Source: Zizania palustris (Eukaryota; Streptophyta; Magnoliopsida; Poales; Poaceae). Taken from it: a DNA stretch of 64,000 nucleotides. A program made the position numbers and the translations under genes. Every line of letters starts with the position of its first letter. Within the stretch, counting starts at the first letter, position 1. The stretch spans positions 86,526,328 through 86,590,327 of the forward strand of contig JAAALK010000080.1 in NCBI GenBank assembly GCA_019279435.1, read 5' to 3'. Below, one piece after another: positions 34,825 through 44,429 of the stretch. The notes below the pieces were generated by a model that had not been told where the DNA came from, did not search any database, and saw only the letters and a program-made list of their open reading frames with translations.

Positions 34825-36402
34825 CTATTTCAAGCCCAATCTATCCACTAACTCCTGACTTGCAATGTTATTGCAGCTGTCATTATCAACAATAATTTGG
34901 CATAACTTATCTTTGATCATGCCTCGAGTATGAAAAAGATTGTGACGCTGCTCATTATCCTCTTGTACAACATTCACATTGAGAGCTCGACGAGAGATGA
35001 AGCAATTATTGTCACCTTCCTCGGGTTGAATTTCACTTCCCTCACTTACAATTTCTTCATCATATCTTGGAGCATCATCTTCTTGATCACTCTCTGATTC
35101 CCACTCTCCCTGTTCATTCACAATCATTGTTCTTCTGCTCCGACATTGAGCAGCAATGTGGCCACGACCCTTGCACTTGTGGCACACAATTTCTCTGCTA
35201 TGCGAGGATGAAGCAGCAGTTGATGCAACAGAACGAGCTGCTGATTTTGTAGTAGATCGCTGCGGTTGTTGCTGTACCGAAGGTGCAGAGGTAGTGGAAA
35301 TCATTGGCTTTGCAGCACCAATAGATTGAGTAGGTCTTGCTGTGGTTTGAGACCGACCAGTAGCATAAGAAGTTCCACCTTGCTGCTTACGCCATGGCGC
35401 TGAAAGTGTCTGACTGCCATAAGTCCTCCGACGGCCCTCTTGCTGAATTTTCCTCTCCGTGCGCATAGCTTGATCAACAAGACCCGACATATTATGATAT
35501 GGAAACATCTCAACAAAGCCAGAGATTTCATCATTGAGACCATGCAGAAATCTTGCCATCTTTGATTCAGCATCTTCTCTTGTTCAGGTACGAACCAAGA
35601 GTAACTCCATTTCCTTATAATAATCATCAACTGACCTAGAACCTTGCTTCAGATTTTGCAACCTATTGCGAAGGTCACGCTGATAACTTGAAGGCACAAA
35701 TCGTCTCCTCATCACTCTCTTCATTTCATCCCATGTGTTGATATGATCACGTCCCAACACAAGCTGACTTTCTTGTATTTGATTCCACCAAGTGAGAGCA
35801 TAACCCGAGAATTCAACAGAAGCAAAATCAACACACCTTCGGTTAGAGAGATTGTGTATTCTAAAAATCTGATCACATTGCTCTTCCCACTCGAGATATG
35901 CATTAGCATCTTCACGTCCAGTGAATTTAGGGACACTCAACTTGACACGAGCAATGTTGTCCGGATCATCCCGATTATGCCGACCATGGTGCATAGCACG
36001 ACCAGCACCTCCACGGCGACCATGGTGGTGTCCAAACCGCCTATGGTCAGCAAAGGGGTTCTCATTATCATCAAATCCCCCATCAGATTCACTATGAATT
36101 TCCTCTTCATTGTGAAAGTGAACATGTCGATCATGTCCATGCCCTCTTCTTGCTCTTCGATCACCACCCTGACCACCTCTATGATGGCCATGAAACCCAT
36201 CTCCAAAACCAGAATTTTCATCATCGGATTCTTCATTTGGATGTTGATGATCCCGTCCACCTGCTGCAGGGAGACATTCATTAAGCATCCGCTCCATAGC
36301 CTGCAAAAGGGTGTCTCCCAACTGCCGCAACTCAGCACGTGCAACAGGGGGTTCTTCATCTCCACGGTTGCTACCGTGAACACTTGATTCAGATCCTGCC
36401 AT
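34825..36402 (-). pseudogene. R1 gag and start of protease
   Basis: One frame with two nonsense codons: 272 residues from ATG 36402 to TGA at 35586-35584, then the same frame from 35583 to TAG at 34827-34825, after which pol continues in frame. Gag: acidic/His-rich N-part (GHHRGGQGG, HGHDRHVHFH), capsid helices (YLEWEEQCDQIFRIHNLS, then VDDYYKEMELLLVRT) and a zinc knuckle CHKCKGRGHIAAQC at about 35188-35145. The protease motif near 34900 reads VDNDSCNNIAS where relatives have D-S/G-G, so two G-to-A type changes destroy the active site. Gag and pol share one frame, as usual in CRM-like elements. Confidence 0.9.
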
Positions 36403-37042
36403 GTTAGTATAATGGGAAAGAAAGTGGAATAGGTAAAATTTGTGGAATCACACAACCTCACCTCCTACTTACCCAGAGTTCTTACATATTCACGAGGCCT
36501 GTGAGTGTGCTCAAGTGGTTATACCGCAGCTGTGATTAAGCGATCGAAAGGATTACAAGACACAAGTCCGGTTTCGGGTTTTTGTGGAGGTATAGGTGGC
36601 TGTTCAAGGAGGGCTTTTGGTACTGAAAATCCTAGTGTGCGAGCACTCAAAAGATGCGAAACGTTGTTGTCACAAGTACCACAAACTTGCACCTTTGGAT
36701 ATGAAATTTTTTTTAACAACACGATCCACAATCTAGCCCCTTTCAGCGTCCTCTTCTTTTTTTGTCTCTTTTTCTTTAAACTCTGTCTTTTTTTGTTTTT
36801 TTTTCAGCAAACACAAGATGATAACTATGGGGGTGCGGAAGATGAACAGACAAGAACACGATGGTGACCAACAACAAGATGAGTGCAAGCAACACAAGAA
36901 AAACAGTACCAACAAGGGCTCAGAATTTTTTTTTGTGTGGCGGTTTTGTGGACTCTAGGATGGGAAAAAAACTAAGCGAACAAGTGATGGATAAATCAAA
37001 TCAGAGATGATCAAGGGTAAAGATCCTACCATGACAACTGAA
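36403..37042 (-). other. R1 5' leader
   Basis: About 640 bases between primer site and gag ATG on the minus strand. It contains an A-rich run on the minus strand (T-rich at 36690-36810 on plus). Small frames here have no family match. Confidence 0.6.
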
Positions 37043-37054
37043 GCTCTGATACCA
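37043..37054 (-). other. R1 primer binding site (initiator tRNA-Met)
   Basis: Minus strand TGGTATCAGAGC, a perfect complement of the initiator tRNA-Met 3' end, two bases inside the 5' LTR. Confidence 0.95.
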
Positions 37055-37056
37055 AA

Positions 37057-38103
37057 TGGTGAGGACTCGACCTTGGGGTGGCCCGATCTTCACGGCAGTA
37101 GAATCTCGAACACGATAACTTGCTACGAATAGCGGATAACTTGCTGCGAACAGCGGGGAACTAATCCGATAGGCCAGTGCAGCCAAACTGGAAGCCGACA
37201 AGCACGAATTAGGAGAGCTTTATACCTGTCTCAAGGTTTGGCTGCAGTCAAGCGACGGGGAGAGAGGCACCGAAACCACGAGGACTTTGACTCGATCTCC
37301 GAACGATCGCAGAACCACAAGCCGGGACCAATCCACACAATACGGTGTGGCCGAACCAGAAGCCGTAAGCACGAAATGGGGGATCTCAGAGAGATCTTTC
37401 TCACAAGCGCACGATGAACTTGCAAGAACAAGGGTGAGTAGACACTCAAGCAGCTCGGCTGCAATATACCATAGAGGTAGGTTTATCAAATGATCAAAAG
37501 TTGAGTTTGAGAGGCCTAGAGGGGGGTATTTATACTAGGAACAACCCTCCTAGATGAGTATGAGTCGTGCTCTCCACGCAGGGAAGGTGTGAAACCAGCT
37601 GGTGGAGTATTCAAGAGGTTGTCTTGTGAACTCGCGCGACTGTTTGACTGCTGGACCACTCTTCAATGTTTTATCCATAACTCAAGCTTGGGAACTCCAA
37701 AAGACGAACGGTTTGTTGGGTGTGAAAGCTGACTTGATGGCCTTTCCAACCATAGGTCATAGAGCCACCGTCTCTCAGTATTCTAACCGTGGTGAAGCTC
37801 GCAAGTGGGGCCTTCTGTCAGCCTAGATTTCCGATCGGCTCTTACTGTGCTCCGTGCTCTTCAATCAGGTCTTGGTGCTTCATAGCTTCATGTGTGAACC
37901 TAAGCAAGATCAAAGTACATGATTTAGGTAGTAAACAATTCTCATTAGTTACATCAACGGTGTGAAGGAGCGAATTAACCTAATGGTGTAGCATCTTTGA
38001 GCGAGTGCGAGTGATCGGACCTTTATAACCGGTGATAGCGATCGGATCTGTTTGCACGGTAATCGGACCAGTGATAGGACCATGTGATGGGATGTCCTCA
38101 TCA
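37057..38103 (-). repeat. R1 5' LTR
   Basis: 1,047 bp; on the minus strand TGATGAGGACATC...GTCCTCACCA. Same length as the 3' LTR, with ~31 substitutions. Confidence 0.96.
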
Positions 38104-38108
38104 CCATG

Positions 38109-38204
38109 CTCCCTTTCTACTATTAAGGGTAGTCGAAACACGATGTTAGTGTTGTGTTATGCTTAGGCTTATCCCTACTTATCCACACACTTTTGGATCA
38201 TCGA
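38109..38204 (+). repeat. T1 3' LTR, right part (truncated)
   Basis: Aligns with about 15348-15443 of the 5' LTR (CTTTCTATTGTTAAGGGTAGTC in the intact copy) up to TTTTGGATCATCGA. The final 36 bases (ACAGGCCCAAG...GTCAACA) are missing; C1 sequence follows directly at 38205. A short deletion or recombination removed the LTR end. Confidence 0.85.
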
Positions 38205-38939
38205 GATTCATGGAGGTTGGAGGCACACACAACTGATGGGAGCCATGGAGATGGAGATTGCATGTGAAGGGGACATACTACGTCACATTCAATGTGTTGC
38301 TTGTGGTGCTTACCTATGTTCTTGTCATACTATTATTGTATGTTGCGTGCGCGCTAGAGAACGTTACTTTGCTAGAATAGTTTTTCCTCAGAAAATTAAG
38401 TATTAATGCTCTTTCCAATAGCTGCACCTACCAAGGATCTCGATCATCGATTGTGGGTCTACCAAAGCATAGTGCTATCTTTTATCTTGACCAGTTAAGG
38501 TGAAAGTCGTACTACCACACGCATAGTATTGGTTTGCTTAACAAGGCTATCAAAATTGTTTTGAGCGTTGGGTAATGGAGTTGGATGTTGTGCATTGGAT
38601 GCTACTCCAACAAACAAGAGTCACATATGATGTGATTAGCAAAGTGTTGCTTACCTATGTCAGTTAGCTTCTAGCAGTGATGCCAAAGCTCACTAGGAGT
38701 TAGTTAAATATGGATTTTGTCACACTATTAGTCTTTACAGGGAAAGTGCTCATTTTAATAGTGATACATCTTTTATTTTGATAGAAGATAAACATCGCAT
38801 AATGCTCAACCTTGCATTTATTTATGTAGATCATGGCACCTACTATGAAGAAAACATCTATTTTTAATTTGCGATTGACTCCTTCTAGAACAATCAATAT
38901 AGACAGGTATAGAAATTTGAGAAGTGTTATCAAACAAAA
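38205..38939 (+). other. C1 internal region without recognisable gag
   Basis: About 735 bases of C1 between T1 and integrase. No frame over 60 codons in the sense direction and no gag, zinc knuckle or protease motif. Either gag was deleted or it decayed beyond recognition. Confidence 0.5.
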
Positions 38940-39600
38940 GGAAAAGGAAAATGTGAGTCTTGTGTACTTTGGAAAATGACAAAGACATATTTCACTAGTC
39001 AAAGTGAGAGGGCGAATGAGCTATTGGCCATAGCACATACTAATGTATATGGACCAATGAGTCATACAACTAAAGGTGATTTTCAGTACTTCATCACTTT
39101 TACCGACGATTTGAGTAGATATGTTTATGTATACATAACGATCCATAAGTCGGAATCCTTTGAAAAGTTCAAGGAGTTCCAAAATGAGGTAAAAAATCAT
39201 GCGAGCAAGACAATCAAATTTCTATGATCTGATCGTGGAGGTGAATATTTGAGCCATGAGTTTAATGATCATCTGAAGCAATGTTGAATTGTTTCACAAT
39301 GACTCTACCCAACATGCCTCAATGGAATGGGGTGTCCAAGAAGAGCAAGCACACTTTGTTCGACATGGTTTAGTCAATGATGAGTCTTGCTGATCTTCCA
39401 TTATCTTTTCGAGGAATCACTTTAGAAACTGTCACATTCACATTAAATAGAGTTCTATCTAAGTTAGTAGAGAAGACAACATATGAGATGTGGTCTGGGA
39501 GGCATCCCAATTTGTATTTTCTAAAGATTTGGGGATGTGAGGCATATGTCAAATGGTTGACATCTCATAAGGTCACTCCTAAGTCTGACAAATGAATCTT
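38940..39600 (+). pseudogene. C1 integrase remnant (copia)
   Basis: Copia integrase core: the open piece 38976-39227 holds ANELLAIAHTNVYGPM and YFITFTDDLSRYVYVY with the first catalytic Asp, followed in frame by a stop and SDRGGEYLSHEF with the second Asp (about 39230-39262). A frameshift precedes the third acidic residue, which I cannot place. The piece 39377-39595 matches the later integrase part (TYEMWSGRHPNLYFLKIWGCEAYVK). Several stops. Confidence 0.88.
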
Positions 39601-39939
39601 TGTGGGATATCCTAGGGAAACCAAATGATACTATTTCTATAATAGAGAAGAGGACAAAGTGTTTATCGCTCGGAATGGTGTGTTTCTTAAGAAAACATTT
39701 CTCTCGAAAGAGGTTAGTGGGAGAATGGCGCATCTCAAATAAGTTCGAGAACCACTGGAAAGTGTTCTGGATCCCACTGAACCACAATAGGATATGCAAG
39801 GTGTTGCAGAGCCCGTTGTAGAAACACTAGCCCCACGGAGGTTAGAGAGGGTATGTCATGCTACTGAGCAGTTTATGTTTTTAACCACTAGGTAGCGTGA
39901 CACATTGTTCTTGGACAACGATGAGCCCAAGACCTACAC

Positions 39940-40830
39940 GGAAGCAGCGATTTGACTAGACTCTGAGAAATTGTTTGGAGATAATCAAGTTTGGAACATG
40001 ATTGATCCACCCGATGGTGTAAAAACTATTGAGTGTAAATAGATCTTTAAGAAAAAGATAGACGTTGATGGAAATGTTCACATCTATGAAGCACGACTAG
40101 TGGCGAAAGGATTTTGACAGATTCAAGGTGTTGATTATGATGAAACATTTTCACCCGTTGCCATGCTTAAGTCTATCTAGATCATCCTAGCAATTGCCAC
40201 CTTTTATGATTATGATATATGGAAAATGGATGTCAAGATCGCTTTCCTGAATGGAAACCTAACTGATGTTTTGTACATGACACAACCTTAAGGTCTCGAC
40301 GATCCGAAAAATGTTGAGAAAGTTTGTAAGTTGCAGAAGTCCATTTATAGGTTGAAGCAAGCTTCTCGGTGTTGAAATCTTGATTTTTATGAGGTATTCA
40401 AAGGGTTTCGCTTCATCAAGAATGAAGAAGAGCCTTTTTACAAAAGGCTAGTTGGAGCTCACTTGTATTTCTGGTCTTATATGGGGATGACATATTGTTG
40501 ATCAGAAATATCATTCCTTTGTTAAATGTTGTCAAGACTTCATTAAAAAATAATTTCACAATGAAAGATCTTTGAGTGGAAGCATACATTTTAGGCTTAA
40601 AGATCTATAGAGAGATCAAGCCGGCTAATAGAATTAAGCTAGAGTATGTACATTGACAATGTTTTGAAGTAGTTCAAAATGGAGAATTCCGAGAAATATT
40701 TTCTACCAATGTCACATGATATTTCTCTTAGTAAGACTTAGTGTACCTCGACACCTGATGAGATAGGGAAAATGAGTGTGATCCCATATGCCTCTACGAT
40801 CGGGTCCATCATTTATGACATTCTATGTAC
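39940..40830 (+). pseudogene. C1 reverse transcriptase remnant (copia)
   Basis: Order integrase then RT marks Ty1/copia. Readable blocks with stops between them: ARLVAKGF, QGVDYDETFSPVAMLKSI, WKMDVKIAFLNGNL, KLQKSIYRLKQAS, and the catalytic box YGDD at 40480-40491. Numerous TAG/TGA codons (for example at 40117, 40179, 40291). Confidence 0.87.
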
Positions 40831-40989
40831 ACGTCCATATGTTTCCTATGTTATAAATGTTACAAGAAGATTCCAGTCAAACCGAGTGAAAGTCACTAGG
40901 TTGTAGTAAAAAGTATCCTCAAGTACTTGAGAAGAACTAAGGATACATTCCTAGTTTACGGTGGTGAGTCTAGATCGTAGTCTAGATTT

Positions 40990-41340
40990 GTGTTCTTCCT
41001 TAATGGAGGAGCAGTGAGTTGGAAAAGTTCCAAGCAAAAGACGGTGGCTGATTCTACCATAGAAGTTGAGTATATCACAGCTTTGGAAGCTGCAAAGAAG
41101 GTCGTTTGGATTATAAATTTTGTTTCTCAGCTGGGTGTTGTCCCTAATGTGTCTAGTCCAGTGGACCTCTATTGTGATAATAGTGGTGCCATTGCAGAAG
41201 CCAAGGAGCCTAGGTCACATCATAAATCCAAACATATACTTGAGTGATATCACCTAATCCAAGAGATCATAGAGAGAGGTTTTGTCATCTCAAATGGTGT
41301 ACCTGCAGAGTCTTTAGACCTGAGATCGTCATTTGATTCT
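40990..41340 (+). pseudogene. C1 RNase H remnant (copia)
   Basis: Open at 40990-41247: WKSSKQKTVADSTIEVEY, then LYCDNSGAIAEAKEPRSHHKSKHIL, the standard copia RNase H block, followed by a stop and the usual tail. The remaining 41341-41865 is the 3' untranslated region; a GCAAGTGGGA motif at 41852-41861 is the likely polypurine tract. Confidence 0.9.
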
Positions 41341-41865
41341 AGAATGCATAGCGACACACTTAGATGCTTCCTAATGCTATTCTGTAACTAGGTAGCTATA
41401 AGGGTTGTTTTCAGGTGTGTTGTGAAACATGTCGTGGGATATGAGCGATCAAGATGATATTTACCCCTCCTTATAATGGGAGAGACGTCTCTAGGCCCCT
41501 CGAGGTAGTTGGATTGGAAAAGTGCATAGCCATGCCACTATGACTAAAGAGTTAGTCATGATTTGAATCCAGTACTTGTTCGAGTGAAATGTCGAGCTAA
41601 CCAACAACGGTGGCATGTATCTCACCTTGAGCTTGACTGGTGTCATGTGGTAAAGGGACTATTGCATGTGTATATCAAAGTTCAGAGAAAATTTGATTTT
41701 GTATGCTTTTGGTGCTTAAAATGTGCTTCTAGGTACCGCTATTCATCAGTAAACCGGAAAGGGTTTCCGGTGAACAGCCGTTTGTGTATGAACCTATCGG
41801 GTCAAACACATAAGGAGATGGATTAAGAGACTTGCTAAGAATTAGTTCTTGTGCAAGTGGGATAT

Positions 41866-42791
41866 TGAAGGAATTGTGCCCAAGAAAAATCTCACTTGAT
41901 CTGAAGTTTTGATTTAGAATCAGAAGTTTCGATTATTTTCTGAATTAGAAACTGAGAGCTCAAATCGAAAGTTCTAAAATGGTATCAGAAGTTCTGATGA
42001 TTTATGGTTTGAGAAACTGAGATATCAAATCAGAAGTTTTATTTTCGAATCGGAAGTTTTGATTATTTCTGATTTAGAGATAGAGAGTTCAAACCGGAAG
42101 TTCCGATTATTTCTGATTCAGAGACAGAGAGTTCAAACTGGAAGTTCAGATTTGGAATCTGAATATCCGATGTTCTGGGTCTATCGGAAGTTTCGATGGT
42201 GGATCAGAAGTTTCGATAATTTTCAGAATTAGAAAGAGTTTAGATCAAAAGTTCTGATGGAGGATCGGAAGTTTCAGGGAAGGAGAACATATTGGATCTT
42301 TTGGGGCTTTTATCTGGATTTGGGCCTAGGGTCTAAGCATAAAGACAGGAGATCTTTGAGACCAGATTTTTTAGGCTAATTGCATATTAGATTTGAATTA
42401 GAACCCTAGACACCTTTCCTCTCCTATCCCTTCTTGATCTCAATAATTCAGATTAGCATTTTTCCCCATTTCTCATGATCGGTGCTAGCACGCCGATGTG
42501 AGATCAATCTCATCCCCTGTACGTGTGGACTCCATAGAGGCGCTGCTCAAATAGCGGTGCTCGTGGGCTTCTTCATGTGGATATCGTTGGTCTTCACCGA
42601 TTGGATCATTGGGGAACAGATGGAGCGAGATGAGGATAAGCGAGGACGCGCTTCCTCAACATCTTCTTTCATTGTACTAGCGCATCTCGCATTACAAGGT
42701 AACAATTCATTATCCCTCACAGGCATGGTTACAGGGTTTTGGGGCAAAATTTTGAATTTTAGGGATAGTGTCGCTTCCCCATGTCCCAACA
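41866..42791 (+). repeat. C1 3' LTR
   Basis: 926 bp from TGAAGGAATTGTGCCC to CCCATGTCCCAACA. It aligns with 12796-13641 but has extra copies of the GAAGTTCCGAT-type short repeat between about 41890 and 42290. Frames inside it are not genes. Confidence 0.9.
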
Positions 42792-42796
42792 CCTTC

Positions 42797-43496
42797 ACCT
42801 CATCCGAGCCTAGGGAGTCAGCTGACTCTCGAGCAGTGTCACTCCTTCCTAAGTACTCATACCCCGGTCGAGTCCATATCTTGAGTGGCTGGACATGCTA
42901 GGACACGAAGTTGATCAACACGTGGACTCTCAATAGTCCCTCCACTCAAAGTTGTGCAATAAGCTGTATGAGATCATCCACCTTACCTTGGTTGTCCGGC
43001 TAGCAGTGGTCAGACCAGGTTAGTGTTGGCATCGGCACTCAGTCAATCTCTAGAGAAATGGCTGGCTTGTGGTTCCTTATGACCACAGCAAGAGCTAGTC
43101 ATTATTCGAGGTTTGGAGGGGGCACCAAAACTTGCTCAGTTGCCTTCCTGTCTCAAAGCTACAATCCATAGCCACCGACCACAATCTTGGGAAATGCCCT
43201 CAAGCAGAAGAAATGGCAGAAGAGGTTGAAGTGGAGGTTGATGCCAAGAAATGCCTTGCAGTGGTGGACAAAGATGGTGATGTGCAAATGGAGTTCACAT
43301 TCAAATTGCAAAGATGGATGTCGTAGTGGTGTAGGAGGCCACAAAGAAATGGATGGGCTGGCAAGTCGGACCCATGAGAAAAGAAATATTTGAACACCAC
43401 TAGTTCATTAGTGTTTGGGGTTGGAAAACTCTCACCACCCACAGAGTGCCAGAGAGATAACACCCTTGCGAGAAGAAATTCATTCTTCTCCAAGAG
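42797..43496 (-). pseudogene. T0 antisense gene, Transposase_28-like exon
   Basis: On the minus strand 43491-43200 encodes LVVFKYFFSHGSDLPAHPF, then CGLLHHYDIHLCNLNVNSI, the core of the plant Transposase_28 (PF04195)-like domain. After a frameshift near 43280 it continues HITIFVHHCKAFLGI and FNLFCHFFCL (to about 43190). Relatives have the same two blocks adjacent. Upstream codons lie beyond R2 at 62475-62555. The rest (42797-43150) carries stops. The base triplets AAGAG at 43492-43496 are the target duplication of R2. Confidence 0.8.
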
Positions 43497-43872
43497 TGAT
43501 GAGGACATCACTTCTAAATATACAACCATATGGGCTTACCAAGGACCCATGATTCGTGCCCGAGTTCATCAACTACATTGTTAGGTGAATTCGCTCCTTT
43601 TTACTCAAACAAACCCTTCTGTGGATAGAATGCTACTAAGCTCAAGTTATGATCGTATTGTACTCAGAAACATCGGAGAGGATACGAATTGCAAAGTGAA
43701 CAAGGACTACCGATCGGGGCCACCGAGTGGACAAAGGAAGAACTAGACTGTTGATCAGGGCACTCAGGAGATGGCGTGTCATGACAACCGACCATATACA
43801 CCCTTCGACCAACCATTGACCTCTGTCTTCATTTTTCCGACCTCTGGCATCCGGCCACCCACACTCCTCGGC
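43497..43872 (+). repeat. R2 5' LTR, left part
   Basis: Aligns with 61550 onward of the 3' LTR. It carries in the sense frame GPMIRARVHQL and then QVNSL-like codons (about 43545-43590), the tail of the pol frame encoded in the LTR. It is cut by T3 at 43872. Confidence 0.93.
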
Positions 43873-44367
43873 TGTTGGGGGAAAATATCTCATCTTCGGG
43901 GTTATTGCTAAAGCAGCATGAAGACAGCCAACTACTTCGAAGATTGTTCGAAGACCTTCTTCGAAGATGCTCGGAACATGGTTCGAAGCCCGAAGACAGA
44001 CACTGGTTCGAAGTATGTCTTCGAACCAAAGCCCTTCAGGATCTTTTCTGCCAGCTAAGATGGAAGACTTATCTTCTATCCTATTAGATTAGTCTTTTAC
44101 CATTTTAGCCCTATTAAGGAAACCGAATAGTTTCCTTAATGTCGGTTGTAATAGAGGGGTAAATAGGTCTTTTCCTTAATGTTTAGGCCTATAAATACCC
44201 CCCATTTCACCCTGTAATAGGGACCGATTACAAGTGATTCAATACACACTTTCGAACTATTCTAAGTTATTATCCTTTCGGAGGCTTAGAACAGTTTGCT
44301 TCGCAAACACTTCGTTTGTTAGTTTCTTTTATACAGAAACCTGTTAGCGTAATCTTTTACGCCAACA
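43873..44367 (+). repeat. T3 5' LTR
   Basis: 495 bp. It has several TTCGAA palindromes (for example in CTTCGAAGATTGTTCGAAGA near 43936) and a TATA box at 44190-44197. Differs from the 3' LTR at two positions, no indels. Confidence 0.98.
44190..44197 (+). promoter_or_regulatory. T3 LTR TATA box
   Basis: TATAAATA in GGCCTATAAATACCCC, 177 bases before the LTR end; the 3' LTR copy is at 55391-55398. Likely promoter of the genomic RNA. Confidence 0.7.
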
Positions 44368-44369
44368 GT

Positions 44370-44387
44370 TGGCGCCGTCCGTGGGGA
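44370..44387 (+). other. T3 primer binding site
   Basis: TGGCGCCGTCCGTGGGGA begins two bases after the LTR. The first nine and last five bases match the complement of plant tRNA-Asp (14 of 18 overall, tRNA end from memory). Confidence 0.8.
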
Positions 44388-44429
44388 ACTTAGTCCAAAA
44401 AACTTCGTTCTCTACCAACCTCTTGCATC

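Larger units (their letters stand above)
30618..38103 (-). mobile_element. R1: CRM-like Ty3/gypsy element, minus strand
   Basis: 7,486 bp flanked by perfect CCATG target duplications (30613-30617 and 38104-38108). Two LTRs of 1,047 bp each, about 31 differences by eye (~3 percent). Read on the minus strand: 5' LTR (38103-37057), primer site for initiator tRNA-Met, gag, protease, RT, RNase H, integrase, polypurine tract, 3' LTR (31664-30618). LTRs start TGATGAGGAC and the integrase lacks a classical chromodomain while its frame runs into the LTR, features I associate with the CRM clade. Pol has two in-frame stops and one frameshift, and gag one stop. Confidence 0.96.
14100..38204 (+). mobile_element. 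T1: Tat-lineage Ty3/gypsy element without antisense gene
   Basis: The 5' LTR is 14100-15479 (TGTTGA...TCAACA). The 3' LTR starts at 29367 and is split by R1 into 29367-30617 and 38109-38204. Internal order is gag, protease, RT, RNase H, start of aRNH, then, after T2, integrase. It is inserted in C1. Only about 85 bases separate integrase from the 3' LTR, so it has no room for an antisense gene. Sampled LTR stretches differ at roughly 10-13 percent. The last 36 bases of the 3' LTR and the right target duplication are missing. Confidence 0.92.
12796..42791 (+). mobile_element. C1: decayed Ty1/copia element, split by T1
   Basis: Bounded by related LTRs (12796-13641 and 41866-42791), with CCTTT immediately before and CCTTC immediately after, a target duplication with one change. 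A primer site for initiator tRNA-Met follows the 5' LTR. The internal region holds copia-order integrase, RT and RNase H remnants (38940-41340). The Tat element T1 (14100-38204) interrupts the 5' internal part. It is inserted in an antisense-gene exon of T0. No gag or protease could be recognised. Confidence 0.88.

Noticed and set aside
35743..36387. 214-codon plus-strand frame opposite R1 gag
   Set aside because: Shadow of the minus-strand gag frame, which has family motifs including the zinc knuckle; no domain on the plus strand.
37043..37054. tRNA-like sequence
   Set aside because: Only the 12-base complement of a tRNA end, that is a primer site; no tRNA gene fold. The same holds for 13643 and 55897.
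42482..42901. 139-codon frame at the end of the C1 3' LTR
   Set aside because: It crosses the LTR boundary and its counterpart in the 5' LTR is broken; no family match.
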